DNA of 64,000 nucleotides. It comes from Druceiella hillmani. Taxonomy: Eukaryota > Arthropoda > Insecta > Lepidoptera > Hepialidae. Location of the stretch: assembly GCA_039881145.1 (NCBI GenBank), contig JAYKKI010000040.1, positions 2,446,001-2,510,000 on the forward strand, in the 5' to 3' direction. Every line of letters begins with the position of its first letter. Within the stretch, counting starts at the first letter, position 1. This document shows positions 49,531 to 61,512 of the stretch, piece after piece. Made by a program: the position numbers and the translations under genes. Below the pieces are notes generated by a model. That model saw only the letters and a program-made list of their open reading frames with translations. It was not told the origin of the DNA and ran no database searches.

Positions 49531-52369
49531 CCAGTTCCTAACTTGTAGATATAACGCCATTATGAACATAAAGTTATAAGTTTAAAAGTAAGCTTATTTT
49601 GTTTATTTTTTTATTTACTTTCACTTCTCATCTATTTACGTGAAATTTATTATATTAAGATGAATATAGGATATATTCATCTCTGAATAAGAACGTGAAC
49701 GTATGTGTGAGTGTGTGTATATATGTATATATATTTAAATGTAATTATGTATGTATGTAGTAAGTGGATAATGCTGTCTTAATCTAACAAATAATTTTTC
49801 ATTACACAATAATTTTTTCCCTTTTTAACAAGAGGAAAGTCAAACTAAGAGCAAAGTAGCTGTGAGTCGTAGATAGTAAATGTACAAATGGAGTCGATTA
49901 AATTGTCTAATGAGAAAATTGTATTCAATTCATTTTATCATACAATTTTATACAAACTAAATGCAATGAAAAACCTATTGTCCTTTTTGTCGAGTCATTT
50001 ATTCTATGCCGTACCTGTTGATTACAGTATTCTTGCACTGCATATTACCTGTTACTAGTTGATTTGTTGATTATAGAGTTGTTATGTTTAATGAGTATAA
50101 AAATCCCTTTCCGTTTCCAGGTCTATTGTTCTTTTAGTTGTGCTCGTTCTATTCGTTGATTACATCAATTTGATATCAATTAAAGTATCGCGGATTGATT
50201 ATGCTGATTCACTCGCTACTTTTAATGAAGATTTGTTTTTTTTAATTACTTCATTTTTATTTTGTAGAAATCTATCAGAATAGCAATCGCTAATAGAAGT
50301 ACTTTGTACTTTTCGTATATAATTAACTTTATGAACGAATGCTAGTTTTTTTTCCAAAACTTTTTTAATTGTTATATTTTATGTCGAAAATGTTAATCTC
50401 ATTACCACTATCGTTAGATCAAGTTCTTTTTAAAATTAATATGGCAAAGTGCATCGTTAAGACTTAACTTGGTGTGATGGAAACTGTTTTATTTACAACA
50501 AATGTGGCAACATAAATTACAAATTTCCATTAAAACTTATAAATTTTCTAATTTTTCCTTAACATGCAAACTAATTTCATAGATATAATCCCAATAACAA
50601 TCATTTCTCTAGCACTTACGTCATTTTTAAATTAGGTGGCACTGACAAACGGACATAACATTACTTCCCTAATGGAGTTTCCTTTGTTTCATGAAGTCCC
50701 AGAAATTACGAACACTATTTGAATCCTTGGTCACACAAAGAGATCAACACTATTATCTACCATATATGACCACATATGTAAGTCCACACTAATTTATTTT
50801 AAATTAGTGCGAATTAACATAAAGCAAACAGTAAAAGGCTAACCTCGCCCAAATTATCGCACCTGTTTGCAAATATATAAATATATGTGATGTGCTCACA
50901 GCCTCCCACAGAGCGTTTTATTTTAATTTAATTCATTCAACTGTTCAACGGTATGTCGACGTCACATTTACGGTTAAAGCCTCTTCCACAAAATGGCGCC
51001 CAAATTAATTTAGGTTCAACTTTAACTTTTGTTTCATTTATTGTGCGATTTATAACGAACACCCGCGTTTGTGTCTTGTAACTGGTCGATGTTGTTTACT
51101 GTTCATATTCTTCAACTCCATCGGATCTTGGTCGATTGTTTTCTGGCAAAATTTGTAAAGTATCGAGTTACTTAAATGAGGGGTTTGACCGGAGAAAGCT
51201 TGGGTTGAATTTAAATTATGTTATTTCGAATATAAGACAGAATTTTAAGTTGGCTAATTATGTAAATTCAGTTAATATTCTAAAACAGCCCATCGGGTGG
51301 AAAATAAGATAGCTTTTTTGTATAATATATTAAATATTTTTGGTTTTCTGCTTGAAAATGTTCATTTTGGAATTTTGAATTCACATGAATGTGAACCCCT
51401 CATTTATTTACCTCTGGACGTGATACCTAGATGTAAATACATGTGGAGACTAGAGAAACAAAATAAAAATATCATTGTCCCTTAATTTAGTATATTATGT
51501 GAAGATATAATCCTAAAAAATGGTGTATTTGGCAGAAAAATATCACTTATAACTATCATTTGGTTTGTCTATCAACATCTTATAACTGCAATAATATGAC
51601 TTCAGAACTATTTCTGAATTTATAATAACAGATGCTAAAGTCAGCCTGGAGTTCAGATGGGAAAATTAAAATATCATTTTCGAAGTAAATATATCTGGTA
51701 CGTATCATTGGTACGATGAAACCTTTTTTCCTTAATCCCTCACGTAAAATTTATCTTTACAATATGATATAAGGGGGGGATAATGGGTAAGCCTATTCAA
51801 TTCTCTGTCATAAAAAAGTAAAAATAAATGAAAATACACCCCTGTCACGTGCAGCGCTCTGGTGCTCAACCACCTGTAATTAAACACGTTAAATTCTAAG
51901 CGAAAAGCAAATTAAGATATTAAGTCACTTTTATTGGCTATTAAGCAAAATATTTTATAGAACAATATTCCAAGATCGTTATAAAGACAATGTTTGAAGA
52001 ATTCTGCTTCGACATTTACGTTCGAAACGATGCAAAATATGACCATAATCGTAAAAGCGACGGATCGTAAACGTAATAATGAAGCCGTTATTGTATAACT
52101 TGATGACACTCCGCTAAACGATGGGTGAAGGGGAGGTGGAGGAACGTAACTGAATCGTTATGGGAGGAGACAATAATATCCATAAACCCACCGGGAAATA
52201 GAGATTTATAGTTATTATGAAAAAAAATCTACACGTTTAATAAAATTTTATAAGAGTAAATTGTGTAAAAATATTTTATATTGATGAATTTAACATACAG
52301 AATGATATTAGAAGCAAGAAAATCTGTTTTTAGAATTTTTGTTTGTCTGTGTGTTAATTTGTTCTTCCA
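49531..52369. other. AT-rich noncoding stretch
   Basis: No gene recognised. There is a small TG/TA tract at about 49705-49765 and a mildly GC-richer passage at about 50940-51010. Short frames at 51297-51485 and 51912-52109 (minus) lack motifs. Confidence 0.45.
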
Positions 52370-52650
52370 TCACGCAAAATCTAATGCATGGATTTCGACG
52401 AAATATAGTTCAATAACATGTTATACTCTCGAGCAATATATAGGATATAAGATATTTATTTTTTTCTGGATATTACAGATATTAAAAAAAACATTGATTT
52501 GGTGAATTTTACAACGTTGATGCTGCCAACCGCTATCTGTTAGCGTTTTTACTAAAGTTCTCATACATATATTATGATATGGTACTGCCAACGCCGTCTA
52601 TTGGCGTTTTCAGTAAACTTTATGCTGGTAGAGTTCTTAGAGAAAAAAAA
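52370..52650 (+). mobile_element. Retroelement remnant, copy 2
   Basis: Partner of 37510-37775. It shares the order: gga.ttcgacgaaatatagt, ttatactctcgagcaatata, then tgccaacgccgtctattgg and agtaaactttatgctggtag. Two internal versions of the ctgccaac.c block (about 52523 and 52586) suggest a small tandem duplication. The 74-codon frame at 52281-52505 runs into it and is not credible as a gene. Confidence 0.6.
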
Positions 52651-53385
52651 AACATAAAAAGTTGCTAATAAATTTTCTTATACTTTTAAATAAATTCTTT
52701 TTAATTCGCGCCAGCACAGCTAATATTAAATATTTTAATTTGTTAATGTAATGTTCAATGTTACAGAGTTTTTGAAGAGATTACATCGTACGTAACCCTA
52801 TTGTAACTAGGCACAATTCAGAAAATTTATGTTTTTATCTATATATCTCGATACAATCATAAGTATTTTCAAAAGTGTATGTACTATTGAAAATTTCATA
52901 AAATATCATTCATTATGTAAAATAAATTTTCATTATTACAATTTTACTATCAGTTAATAACATAGAAATACAATCCATATGATATAATTTACTATTTAAT
53001 AATTACATTATTGTTTAGTGATAAGTTACCTATATTAATAATGATCTACCTAACGACAAATATTTATAAACTATTTCGGAAAATTTGTTTCATTGTTATA
53101 ATATTCATTAATTGATTTACCGACCCCAAAAAATATTTCATCTTGATCAGATTTTGAATCACTATAAGGTTTATATTTAATTAGATAAGTTTTTAAGGGA
53201 ACTGTGTTTAATTAGACAAATTTTTGAGGATACAGTAAATCATTATTTAGCTTTTTCCCCAAACCGTGTGTCAAGATGAAAATTATATATCTTGAAATTG
53301 AAATAGTTTTTTTTTTGCATTCATGCACGTATTGGTCGAGGAATATATTATGAATAATTTTATATAATATGCTTTAAAAATATGC
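52651..53385. other. AT-rich noncoding stretch
   Basis: Nothing recognised. Confidence 0.5.
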
Positions 53386-53389
53386 TTAG

Positions 53390-53872
53390 AAACTTGGGGA
53401 TGTGATATTTTTGGAAGGTGTTAAATTTTAAATACTTTTTTAACACATATTTCCACATATTTTGGGATGTGATATTTTTGGATGGTGTTACAATTTTAAA
53501 TACTTGTTTAACACACATTTCCACATATTTTGTAATGTGATATTTTTTGATAGTATTACAATTTTAAAAACTTGTTTAACACACATTTCCACATATTTTG
53601 GGATGTTATATTTTTTGATAGTATTACAATTTTAAAAACTAGTTTAACACACATTTCGACATATTTTGGGATGTAATATTTTTAAATGGTGTTACAATTT
53701 TAAATACTTGTTTAACACATATTTCCACATATTTTGGGATGTGATATTTTTGGATGGTGTTACAATTTTAAATACTTGTTTAACACACATTTTCACATAT
53801 TTTGGGATGTGATATTTTTAAATGGTGTTACAATTTTAAATACTTGTTTAACACACATTTCCACATATTCTT
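53390..53872. repeat. 68-bp minisatellite, seven units
   Basis: The word tgtgatattttt recurs at 53401, 53469, 53536, 53604, 53672, 53740 and 53808, with acacatttccacatattttg and ggtgttacaattttaaatac in each unit. Paired changes (gatagtatt in units 3 and 4; aaatggtgtt in units 5 and 7) show that sub-variants have been copied along the array. Confidence 0.95.
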
Positions 53873-54609
53873 ATAATGGACTTTATAACGTCCTTCTTTG
53901 AGTACTCGTCCAAATTTATGCTACTAAAGTGAACTTCGATCAAAATCATGATATATTTTGACCTTATCTTTATCAAAGTTTTTCTCCAAATACTTATATT
54001 CTGTCTTTATTTGTGTCCATTTACCGTTATTCTTTCCCTTTCCTGCCCTGTGCCTTTTTTCTAACCTTTCCTAAAAAAAGGTATTATATGTACATTACCC
54101 AATTTATTTATCCTTATTGAGTATTTGGAACTTTAAAAAGATCGTAGAACACAGAGTCCAAATCACCATTTTTAACGATTGTTTTTAAAGAAATTCACTC
54201 TTTTAGAATAGCAGAACCAAGTAATATACTGTGCAAAGTCTACTTGTCTCCATATTCTCCAGATAAGGTATAATAAATGATATGGTTTCCCGAATCGAAC
54301 GCCTGAACTCCTGCTCACTCAAATATTAAACAAAGAGAATTAATGTAATATGATTTGTTTTTTTACTCACTTCATTCGTTTTCGTGGTAAAAAGGCGATC
54401 CTAAGTATTGCTGGTTTATATTTAAAATCGGTAAAGAAGTAAGGAATTTTAACAAACTTTGTTAAAATTATGTTAAATTACAACTAATAGGTAATACAAA
54501 ATTAGACCTTCATTAATATTCACGTGATCACTTGAAAGTTAAAAATAGCTTTGAACATATTTGACGTTAATGTTGTAGAAATGCACTATCACTTAATTTT
54601 TATTCAAAA
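53873..54609. other. AT-rich noncoding stretch
   Basis: Nothing recognised. Confidence 0.5.
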
Positions 54610-54661
54610 CTAAATGAAACTACGTGGTGTAGTATCATTTCTACTTCATTTAACTTCTTAA

Positions 54662-54702
54662 CCACGACCTATGTTTCGTTGTATGACAACATCTTCAGGT
54701 AG
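54662..54702 (-). ncRNA. Hammerhead-like motif 3a, partly decayed
   Basis: Minus strand: CTGAAGA, helix II gttgt-cat-acaac, GAAAC, then CATAGGT with one mismatch in helix III, GTC triplet, and helix I CTAC against GTGG (one G-T pair). The core is intact and helix III damaged. Confidence 0.45.
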
Positions 54703-54740
54703 GTAATTTGTAAAAATTCTTGTCAATCTTTACAAATTGC

Positions 54741-54781
54741 CTACCTGAAGATGTTGCCATACAATGAAACATAGGCCGTGG
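54741..54781 (+). ncRNA. Hammerhead-like motif 3b, decayed
   Basis: Plus strand: CTGAAGA at 54745, helix II weakened (gttgc against acaat), GAAAC, then cataggcc, so the triplet reads GCC instead of GTC. It would not be expected to cleave. Confidence 0.4.
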
Positions 54782-54836
54782 TTAAGAATTTAAATATAGT
54801 AGAAACAATACTACATCACGTAGTTTCATTTAGTTG

Positions 54837-55522
54837 TAAATCAAAATTAAGTGGGAAGTAGCGTGTTCAAAAGAAATTTTATGAAATAAAATACGTAACA
54901 AGTACATTATTTAAAATAAATCAACGAAGCCTATTTATTTGCATGCATCTTTAAATTAAATCATTTTTGAATAAACGAAATAACTGTTACATTTTTCTCT
55001 CTTTAACATTAGCTTGGTTTTCCAGTAGCATCACTTTTAAATTAACATTCAACCTAATCATGTTAATAACAACAGCAACGCATAAACGCATCACCGTGCT
55101 CACGCCCTCCCCAATCAACTACCCTCAAATCCACTTACGTCTCTGCTCCAAACCCCTCACACTTAACTTCTAACAATGGCCACATCTTCGACGCAATTTC
55201 CACTAAGAACCTCATTCATTAGTCAATCTTACACGTGGTTTAGATTAAAAGACCTGGTCTACGGATGTTATAGTACAGGAATTTTAAAATTTCAATGCGA
55301 TCGCTCTAATGAATTTATTTATATACTGATGCAACTATGAAATGTGCATAGCTTTTCCTTATCGTAATAGATTTAGATCTAGATTTAAATTGAGTAAAGC
55401 TGTAATAATTACTAATAGTTTCAAAATCGGCTAATATTACAAACAGCGAAATAATATTTACCTCGATTTGCGCTCGTTATTTGTAATTATAAGAACATAA
55501 CGATAGTTATAACGTTTTATAG
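54837..55522. other. AT-rich noncoding stretch
   Basis: Nothing recognised. The 68-codon frame at 54967-55173 covers a mildly C-rich passage and lacks motifs. Confidence 0.5.
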
Positions 55523-55920
55523 GTTCGGTATATCAAAAGAAAAACCCGAATCCTTATAAGATCACTCACTTGTCGGTCTGTCCGTTTATCACAGCCGTTT
55601 TACTCAGAAACCGTTTAACGTACAAACTTGAAATTTGCATCAATAAGGCAGTTTAACTTTCATATAATTTAGTAGACATAATTAAAAAGACATCAATTAA
55701 AATTAAAGACGCATATTTACGTTATTTTTTATCGAACTGGAAATTTTAATGGAGAAAAATTAGATATTTGAAAAAAGTTATTAGTTTTACAAAAATGTTA
55801 AATGTTTTTCCATAATTGTAGGTATTATCTATCTCCCTCTCCTGGTTCAAAGACTACTGAACCTGAAGTTATGAAAGAACAGAGTTTTTAGAAACCTTCA
55901 CGAAAGTTGTAATTATAGCG
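55523..55920 (+). mobile_element. Common insect dispersed repeat, copy 1
   Basis: The order ggttcggtatatcaaaagaa, cgaatccttataagatcact, cggtctgtccgtttatcaca, gccgttttactcagaaaccg, cgtacaaacttgaaatttgc matches a wording very frequent in moth and butterfly genomes (a noncoding part of a non-LTR-type repeat), as far as I recall. No coding frame. An opposite-facing copy lies at 56270-56490. Confidence 0.7.
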
Positions 55921-55987
55921 ATTATCCTAAATCTTATCATTTTTAAATGTGCACTGTTTTACGAAAGACATAGTGGGCAATATATTA

Positions 55988-56055
55988 ATTATAAATTATA
56001 ACTAAAAAGTATTATAAATTATAATTAAAAAGTATTATAAATTATAAGTAAAAAG
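55988..56055. repeat. 23-bp tandem repeat, three units
   Basis: Units starting attataaattataa at 55988, 56011 and 56034, each ending ctaaaaagt or a one-base variant. Confidence 0.9.
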
Positions 56056-56269
56056 AGATTTAGAACGGCGCTATGGTTTTCCAGTAAACTTCAAATAATG
56101 TTATATTTTTTTAATATAAGTTGACTTTAGCAATTTATATATGGGGAAGCAAGTTTTGTGAACCTTCTCAACAATAACTCTTGAATTATCTTACATAAAT
56201 TCCTTAAAAAAATAATATATTATCCTAAACAATAAACGGAATAAAAAAAATTAATCCATTATTTATCCA

Positions 56270-56490
56270 CTCTAAAATTTACATATTAATATTTTTTATT
56301 GTTACCCATTGAGACATATATCCGTTGATATGCTCGTTCATGTGAAGCGCTACAATATGCTGGTTAATATTTAACAATTAAAGTCTCTACATCAAACGGT
56401 TTCTGAGAACAACGGCTAAGGCAGTCAGATAGATGGACGAACATGTGCATGGTCCTATCAGGCTTCCGTATTTTACCTTCTGAGGTACTC
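56270..56490 (-). mobile_element. Common insect dispersed repeat, copy 2
   Basis: On the minus strand it reads gtacctcagaaggtaaaata, cggaagcctgataggaccat, gttcgtccatctatctgact, gccttagccgttgttctcag, aaaccgtttgatgta, and then gcgcttcacatgaacgagca. It parallels copy 1 in order and facing direction, so the pair forms a long inverted arrangement about 0.9 kb across. Confidence 0.65.
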
Positions 56491-56621
56491 TAAAATCATA
56501 AAATATACATTTTCCTTGTATCTTTGGTACCATGTTACTTACTCAGAATATAAATGAATTAATTTCATCCTATTCCTATTTACGAAATGTGATAAATAAA
56601 TCCAATAGCGCAAAATTATTT
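56491..56621. other. AT-rich spacer
   Basis: Nothing recognised. Confidence 0.5.
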
Positions 56622-56870
56622 CAATACTGAGGGAATTAATCTGTCATTAATATTAAACTCATTACCACTATGAGAGGTAATAATCCGTCAGTATTGAATT
56701 TGTGCGTATTTTCCACGTATATTCAATGCTAATTGTAAGCGAACTAATTTGTCATTAACGTTTTCATCATTACTACTATGAGAGGTAATAATCTCTCAGT
56801 ATTGAATTATTGTATTTAACGCATAAATTCAATATTGAGAAGATTATTATCCATCACAGTGTTAATGATG
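56622..56870. repeat. Nested direct and inverted repeats
   Basis: The block ctatgagaggtaataatc..tcagtattgaa occurs directly at about 56668 and 56776, and its reverse complement (aattcaatattgagaagatt) at about 56826. caatactga at 56622 also pairs with tcagtattg at 56688. gtcattaa-type words accompany each. Possibly a small fold-back element inserted twice, or a rearranged MITE. Confidence 0.7.
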
Positions 56871-57082
56871 TTAAAGCTTCATGTGATCGATCTAAAAACT
56901 CTATTCACAAGACCGAGTATAACAAAGTGTTAGAGCAAAATTCAATACGTGATCTACTTTAATAGTCGCAACGTGATAATGAATGTAAAAATATTATCTC
57001 TGACTATGAAGAGACCTCAACATATGGTTTTACAACGTAAAAATTAATGGAAGTAGATTTTCATACCAAAGAATCATTTTCT

Positions 57083-57115
57083 AAATTAAAGACGCATATT
57101 TACGTTATTTTTTAT
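57083..57115 (+). repeat. 33-bp exact copy of 55700-55732
   Basis: The 33 bases beginning aaattaaagacgcatattta here are identical to those at 55700-55732, inside the dispersed repeat copy 1. Flanks differ, so this is a fragment of the same repeat or a templated insertion. Confidence 0.85.
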
Positions 57116-57279
57116 AAATATTGTTCGTACCATTCTACAATCTTAATAGCTTAATATCTTAATATAGATATTTAAGCTCTTAAGTAAATCATGAAAAACT
57201 TTAAATATATTGGCAATTGAGTGTATTCTAGTATATATATCGTTTGAAAATTTTATAAATATCTGAGCTTATTTACGTG

Positions 57280-57315
57280 AATACGTTAAATTTCGACGTA
57301 ATACGTTAAATTTCG
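57280..57315. repeat. 20-bp tandem duplication
   Basis: aatacgttaaatttcgacgt at 57280 is followed at once by aatacgttaaatttcg. Confidence 0.85.
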
Positions 57316-60300
57316 AAATTAAACAGTAGAAAGTTCCATATTTTAAAGGATCAATGGAGTTATATCTGCATCTATTCTTAAGATCACATGGAATCCTGAA
57401 ATCGTGGTACCGAGAAAAAAGCAATATTCGTGGTATAAAAATTAGATTCTCCAAATCTCAAGATTATTTCTCTGTGTGTAATCAGACAGGTCATCGGCTA
57501 ATGTAAGTGCACACGCAGTGAGAAAATAATACAATTACTACTGCACTGTAGCAGATATTGTTCGGTTTACGCGTTGGAGAGAGGGAATGCATCCCTCATG
57601 GTGAGAAGAGCATCTGCACTATTAATCTTAATCTACTATAGAAAAGAAAATTATGTCGTGTCAATTCGTTTTAAGTAAGAATAATACCACGCGTATTTTT
57701 ATACTTCTTATTTCTTAATAATAATTGCACAAATCTAATATCCGATTTCATATTGTGGAAAAATCGTATTGAATTTTATCTTTAGTTTTTATTAAAATCG
57801 AAAAAGATAATGTTTCAAGAATAGTCAGGTCTAGTGTTTGGCGAGGACAACAAACGCCCAAATAGCAAATTTCCCGACTACTGGACAGAAAAACTCATTT
57901 CTGAATGGTTGTAAATTATCCTACTTTTTTATCAAGTTAGGTTTTTTCAAAATCAATTACAACTAGATTGTAAAATATATGCTGAGTTGAAATTAACTCT
58001 TTGCAACTTAGAAGAAATATTTCTCTCATAAAATTTTTCATTCTGCTGATTAAATGAAAAAATGTTATACTCATTACTAATATCGAAAAATACCCTTCCT
58101 GCTGCTACGAAGCTGTAAATGCTTTAAATACCATCGTCTTATACTAAAAGTGAAGCAGAATTATCCCATTTCCCAAAATATTAAAATGCTTGACCACTAT
58201 AAGTACGATTATGAATGAAAAACAGTTTGTAGACGTTTATTGGCGTTATCTGTTTAATTATGTAAAAATTAGCTGTTAACTGCACATGCGTCCGGGGAAA
58301 TATCGACCTATGACCTAATTTAATATTCCATAGGTGGTAATTTTTAAATTATTAAAATACCATAATGTAAAGCTAATAGCATGTAATTGATGACTTAATG
58401 AAGAAGTTACTTACTTAGAAGCAGAAACAGCAGCGCCATCTAGATGCTGCCTTAAGAAAACTATATTTTGTTCCGTGAGGAACTGTAACTTTTTTCGGAA
58501 TGAAAGTATGTTGCAGTGTTCTTATAAGTACACTGTAGTATTATTAGTTAAACCCATAATATAGTGTACAATTTGGTAAGCACCAATTTAATGATTAAAT
58601 TTGTGGTAAATAACCATAAGAAGTTTCTACAATTTCACATTGACGTCCATGGTAATGATTAATGAAAGGTCCTTAGGTGTTACTGAATCTCACCGATGGA
58701 CTTATAAATGCACTACTCCATTTTTTTAGGAACAGTTCAAAAGTTAGAAAGAGCCCTTGACGCGATTTAAAAAAAATCCCACAATCGTTAAATTTCATCA
58801 CAATCCGAAAGAAACCAAGCGGATAAACCTAAACATAACGAAATTATAAGGGTTTCATCTTTGCCATTTGTTTACGGAACCATTGAAAACGTTGTTTCTC
58901 TATGTTGATATAAATATTAAAATTTACGTACTTTAATAAAATAATGTGTTTGCAGGTACAGATGAAACTGCTTGAGTATCATACCTTCTCCATCTTAATG
59001 AAGGACGGAATACGATACACGAACCTTAAAAATAACTTGTAAGCACAAATACGGCAACATGAATCACAATTTATATTTTTGTATATACCTTCCGATCAGT
59101 CTAAAATATATAAAAAATGACAACCTATTCCACCCAACGATCCCATCGATACATCTATTCATCTAAACGCCAACAAACGCCATCCACTCAACAGGCTGCC
59201 CCTGCAAACTCAATTCTATCACAAGCAATATCAACACGAGGGATGATTGTCTCGTTGTTTATAACTCGATATATGCTTCGTTTGATCGTAAACAAGTCCC
59301 GAGGGATGACCGGGGTTGGAAGCACACAAGGTCGGCTAGCAAGTAGCTATATGTTCAACATAGTTGCCAAGAGATAAAAATAGCAGCAAAAAGTCGGTAT
59401 GAAGCATGTAAACTTGAATAGGTAAAATACAAATTAGATGTTTAATGTTCAAAGGAAAAGGATCAAGAAAACTGAAAGCATTATGTCTCAAAATAGTAAT
59501 TTGTATCATATTCAATTAATGTTATAATTAGAAGAAAGAATCCATAAACCTTTGTAAATTATCATAATCCTTAATTTTCAAAGGCATTTACTCAAAGTTA
59601 CAGTTTCATGGGGAACTACTTGAATTTTTTGAGTCAGTAAGTCAATGATCTGCTCTAAGATGCTTTAGATTTCCTTAGCATTTTACAATAATTAGCCACC
59701 TAAGCTTATGGAAAGTCACGTGTTGTAGGTAGTCGACGTTGTTATGGTAACAAAATGTTAAAAAATTGAATACAATCTTCTGTATATGGACCCTTTATCG
59801 CCTTGGACATAACAGGTATCATACATTTTTTTACATTTCAATTAGGGAAAGCCAAGCTAATCCTGATCTTATCCACCATATTTCGTTCCTCTCCAATTTA
59901 CTAGCGTACACATGTTAGCATAACCGACTTCTTCCAAATCAAAACCTTTTTTATTATTCACATTTTCTCTATGATATAGAAAATTCCCAAGCTACACCAC
60001 TTGTTTGAAAACTTTTCTTGTGAAACTTGACTCAAGATAAATGGATAACTTTACTCACTAATGTAAATCGTGTTATAATACGTCTCGAGCGTAACTAGTT
60101 AATAGTTTAACTATTCAGCTCGCTATTCAGAAACTGTTCTAAACTTTGGTACTTAAGAATGCTGGATCGTCGCTTTGTTCTATTGTTTCACTAGATATTT
60201 ACGCACAACCGTTTTATATGAACTCAATCCATAAATACATCTTATAGTATGGTGAACTATTTATAAACTATAGCTGTTCGTTCTTACGTCTGCTCGCCAT

Positions 60301-61457
60301 CGGTTTTGTTGAGCATAAAATTGAAAGTTTCGTGTAAGTTGCCTCACTGGTTAACAAAGCATCACTACTTTTCCGAATTGATTACTGTTTTTCATCTTTC
60401 TGCAAAATGAAGTAAGTTAATGAAAACTTAGGCTACATTTACCGTTCCTTACGCTGAGTTGAAATTATATGATTGTATTGTAGTTTTAAACTTAATAATA
60501 ACACAATAAGTAATAGTAATAACACAAAATCATATATTGAATTAAACTTATTTTATTAAATATGCTATATATCCTTACTTCTAAAAATAAAACTCGCAAA
60601 CGAGATTTCATTACGCAACTAAAACATAGCAAATTTAGCGTATAAATAATGTATAATAATGTATGTCTGTAACATATGCAGTACAACGTGAACGTAAACT
60701 AAGCAAAAGGTACTCAGGTGGAAACCCGTTAAGGTACTTGGCCGATGGCCAACAGTGAGTTTTTTGGTGGAATTACGGTCCCCAGCGCAGGGAGTCAAGA
60801 CAAAATACTATTGTACTCTCTTAAATAGTTGCGAGGGTTAACGCTGGATATACTCGTTTAAACCGTACAGTTAAGTGTAAAATAAATATAAAATAGTGCT
60901 GGTATTTAATTTTCGAATTGAAAACCTTCCAAAATTAATTCTTGCCGTTAACTCGGTCTAACTTAGTGTTGTTATGTCTAGTTTATAAAAAGAAAAGGTT
61001 AGGAAAAGTAAGAACGCACTCGTAATTAATTTCAATTATTAATTAATACGATTTTACTGTTATTAAATTTTCAATTCTCTGTTTAGCTATAAAGGCTCTC
61101 GCTTCTTTTTCACTAAGGCAGCGGTGACCAAATTTTAGATATTTTCATTATATCATAAAGATTTAACTTTTGTTGCTTACGGTATCATATTCCTTGCGAT
61201 ACTGAGAATATACATAATTTTAAATCTAAGATTTTTTTTTCTAAAGTACTAACTATAGCTTGGTGATGAGTAGAATTCGCACGCCTGAGATAATGCAATC
61301 TTTTTTCTGTGCTAAATACTTAGGAACGAGGTGGGCATATATTTTTATGTATAAATTGGAAATAATTTAATATTTTTTTTACAATTTAATTTGTTAGAAA
61401 TGGAAGAAAACTTTGTATTACGTATTTAAAAAATTATATTTATATATGTCGTCACCG
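57316..61457. other. AT-rich noncoding stretch
   Basis: No gene recognised over about 4 kb. The 86-codon frame at 59117-59377 (Ser/Thr/Gln-rich start) and the minus-strand frame at 60492-60686 show no family features. A short palindrome ttggccgatggccaa lies at about 60739-60753. Confidence 0.45.
58432..58441 (-). promoter_or_regulatory. CTCF-like motif (weak)
   Basis: The minus strand reads agatggcgct followed by gctg, which fits the insect CTCF core AGRKGGCGCY. The motif also occurs within common insect repeats, so binding is unproven. Confidence 0.25.
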
Positions 61458-61512
61458 TGGTGTGTTGGATTGAGTGCATGACCGCGCACCGCGAGGACCC
61501 GGGTGATCCCAA
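61458..61512 (+). mobile_element. SINE-head-like Pol III promoter remnant
   Basis: The sequence tggtgtgttggattgagtgc (A-box-like TGGTGTGTTGG) then gcaccgcgaggacccgggtg, with a B-box-like gggtgatccc at 61501. It resembles tRNA-derived SINE heads; the body is not recognisable and it does not fold as a complete tRNA. Confidence 0.45.

Larger units (their letters stand above)
54610..54836. mobile_element. Hammerhead-bearing fold-back repeat, element 3
   Basis: Two arms of about 105 bp are inverted copies of the module found in elements 1 and 2: left ctaaatgaaactacgtggtg, right ctacatcacgtagtttcatt. They are separated by about 15 bp (aattcttgtcaatc) inside tttgtaaa/tttacaaat. Each arm holds a hammerhead-like motif, one per strand. 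It is more diverged than element 1, so older. Confidence 0.7.
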
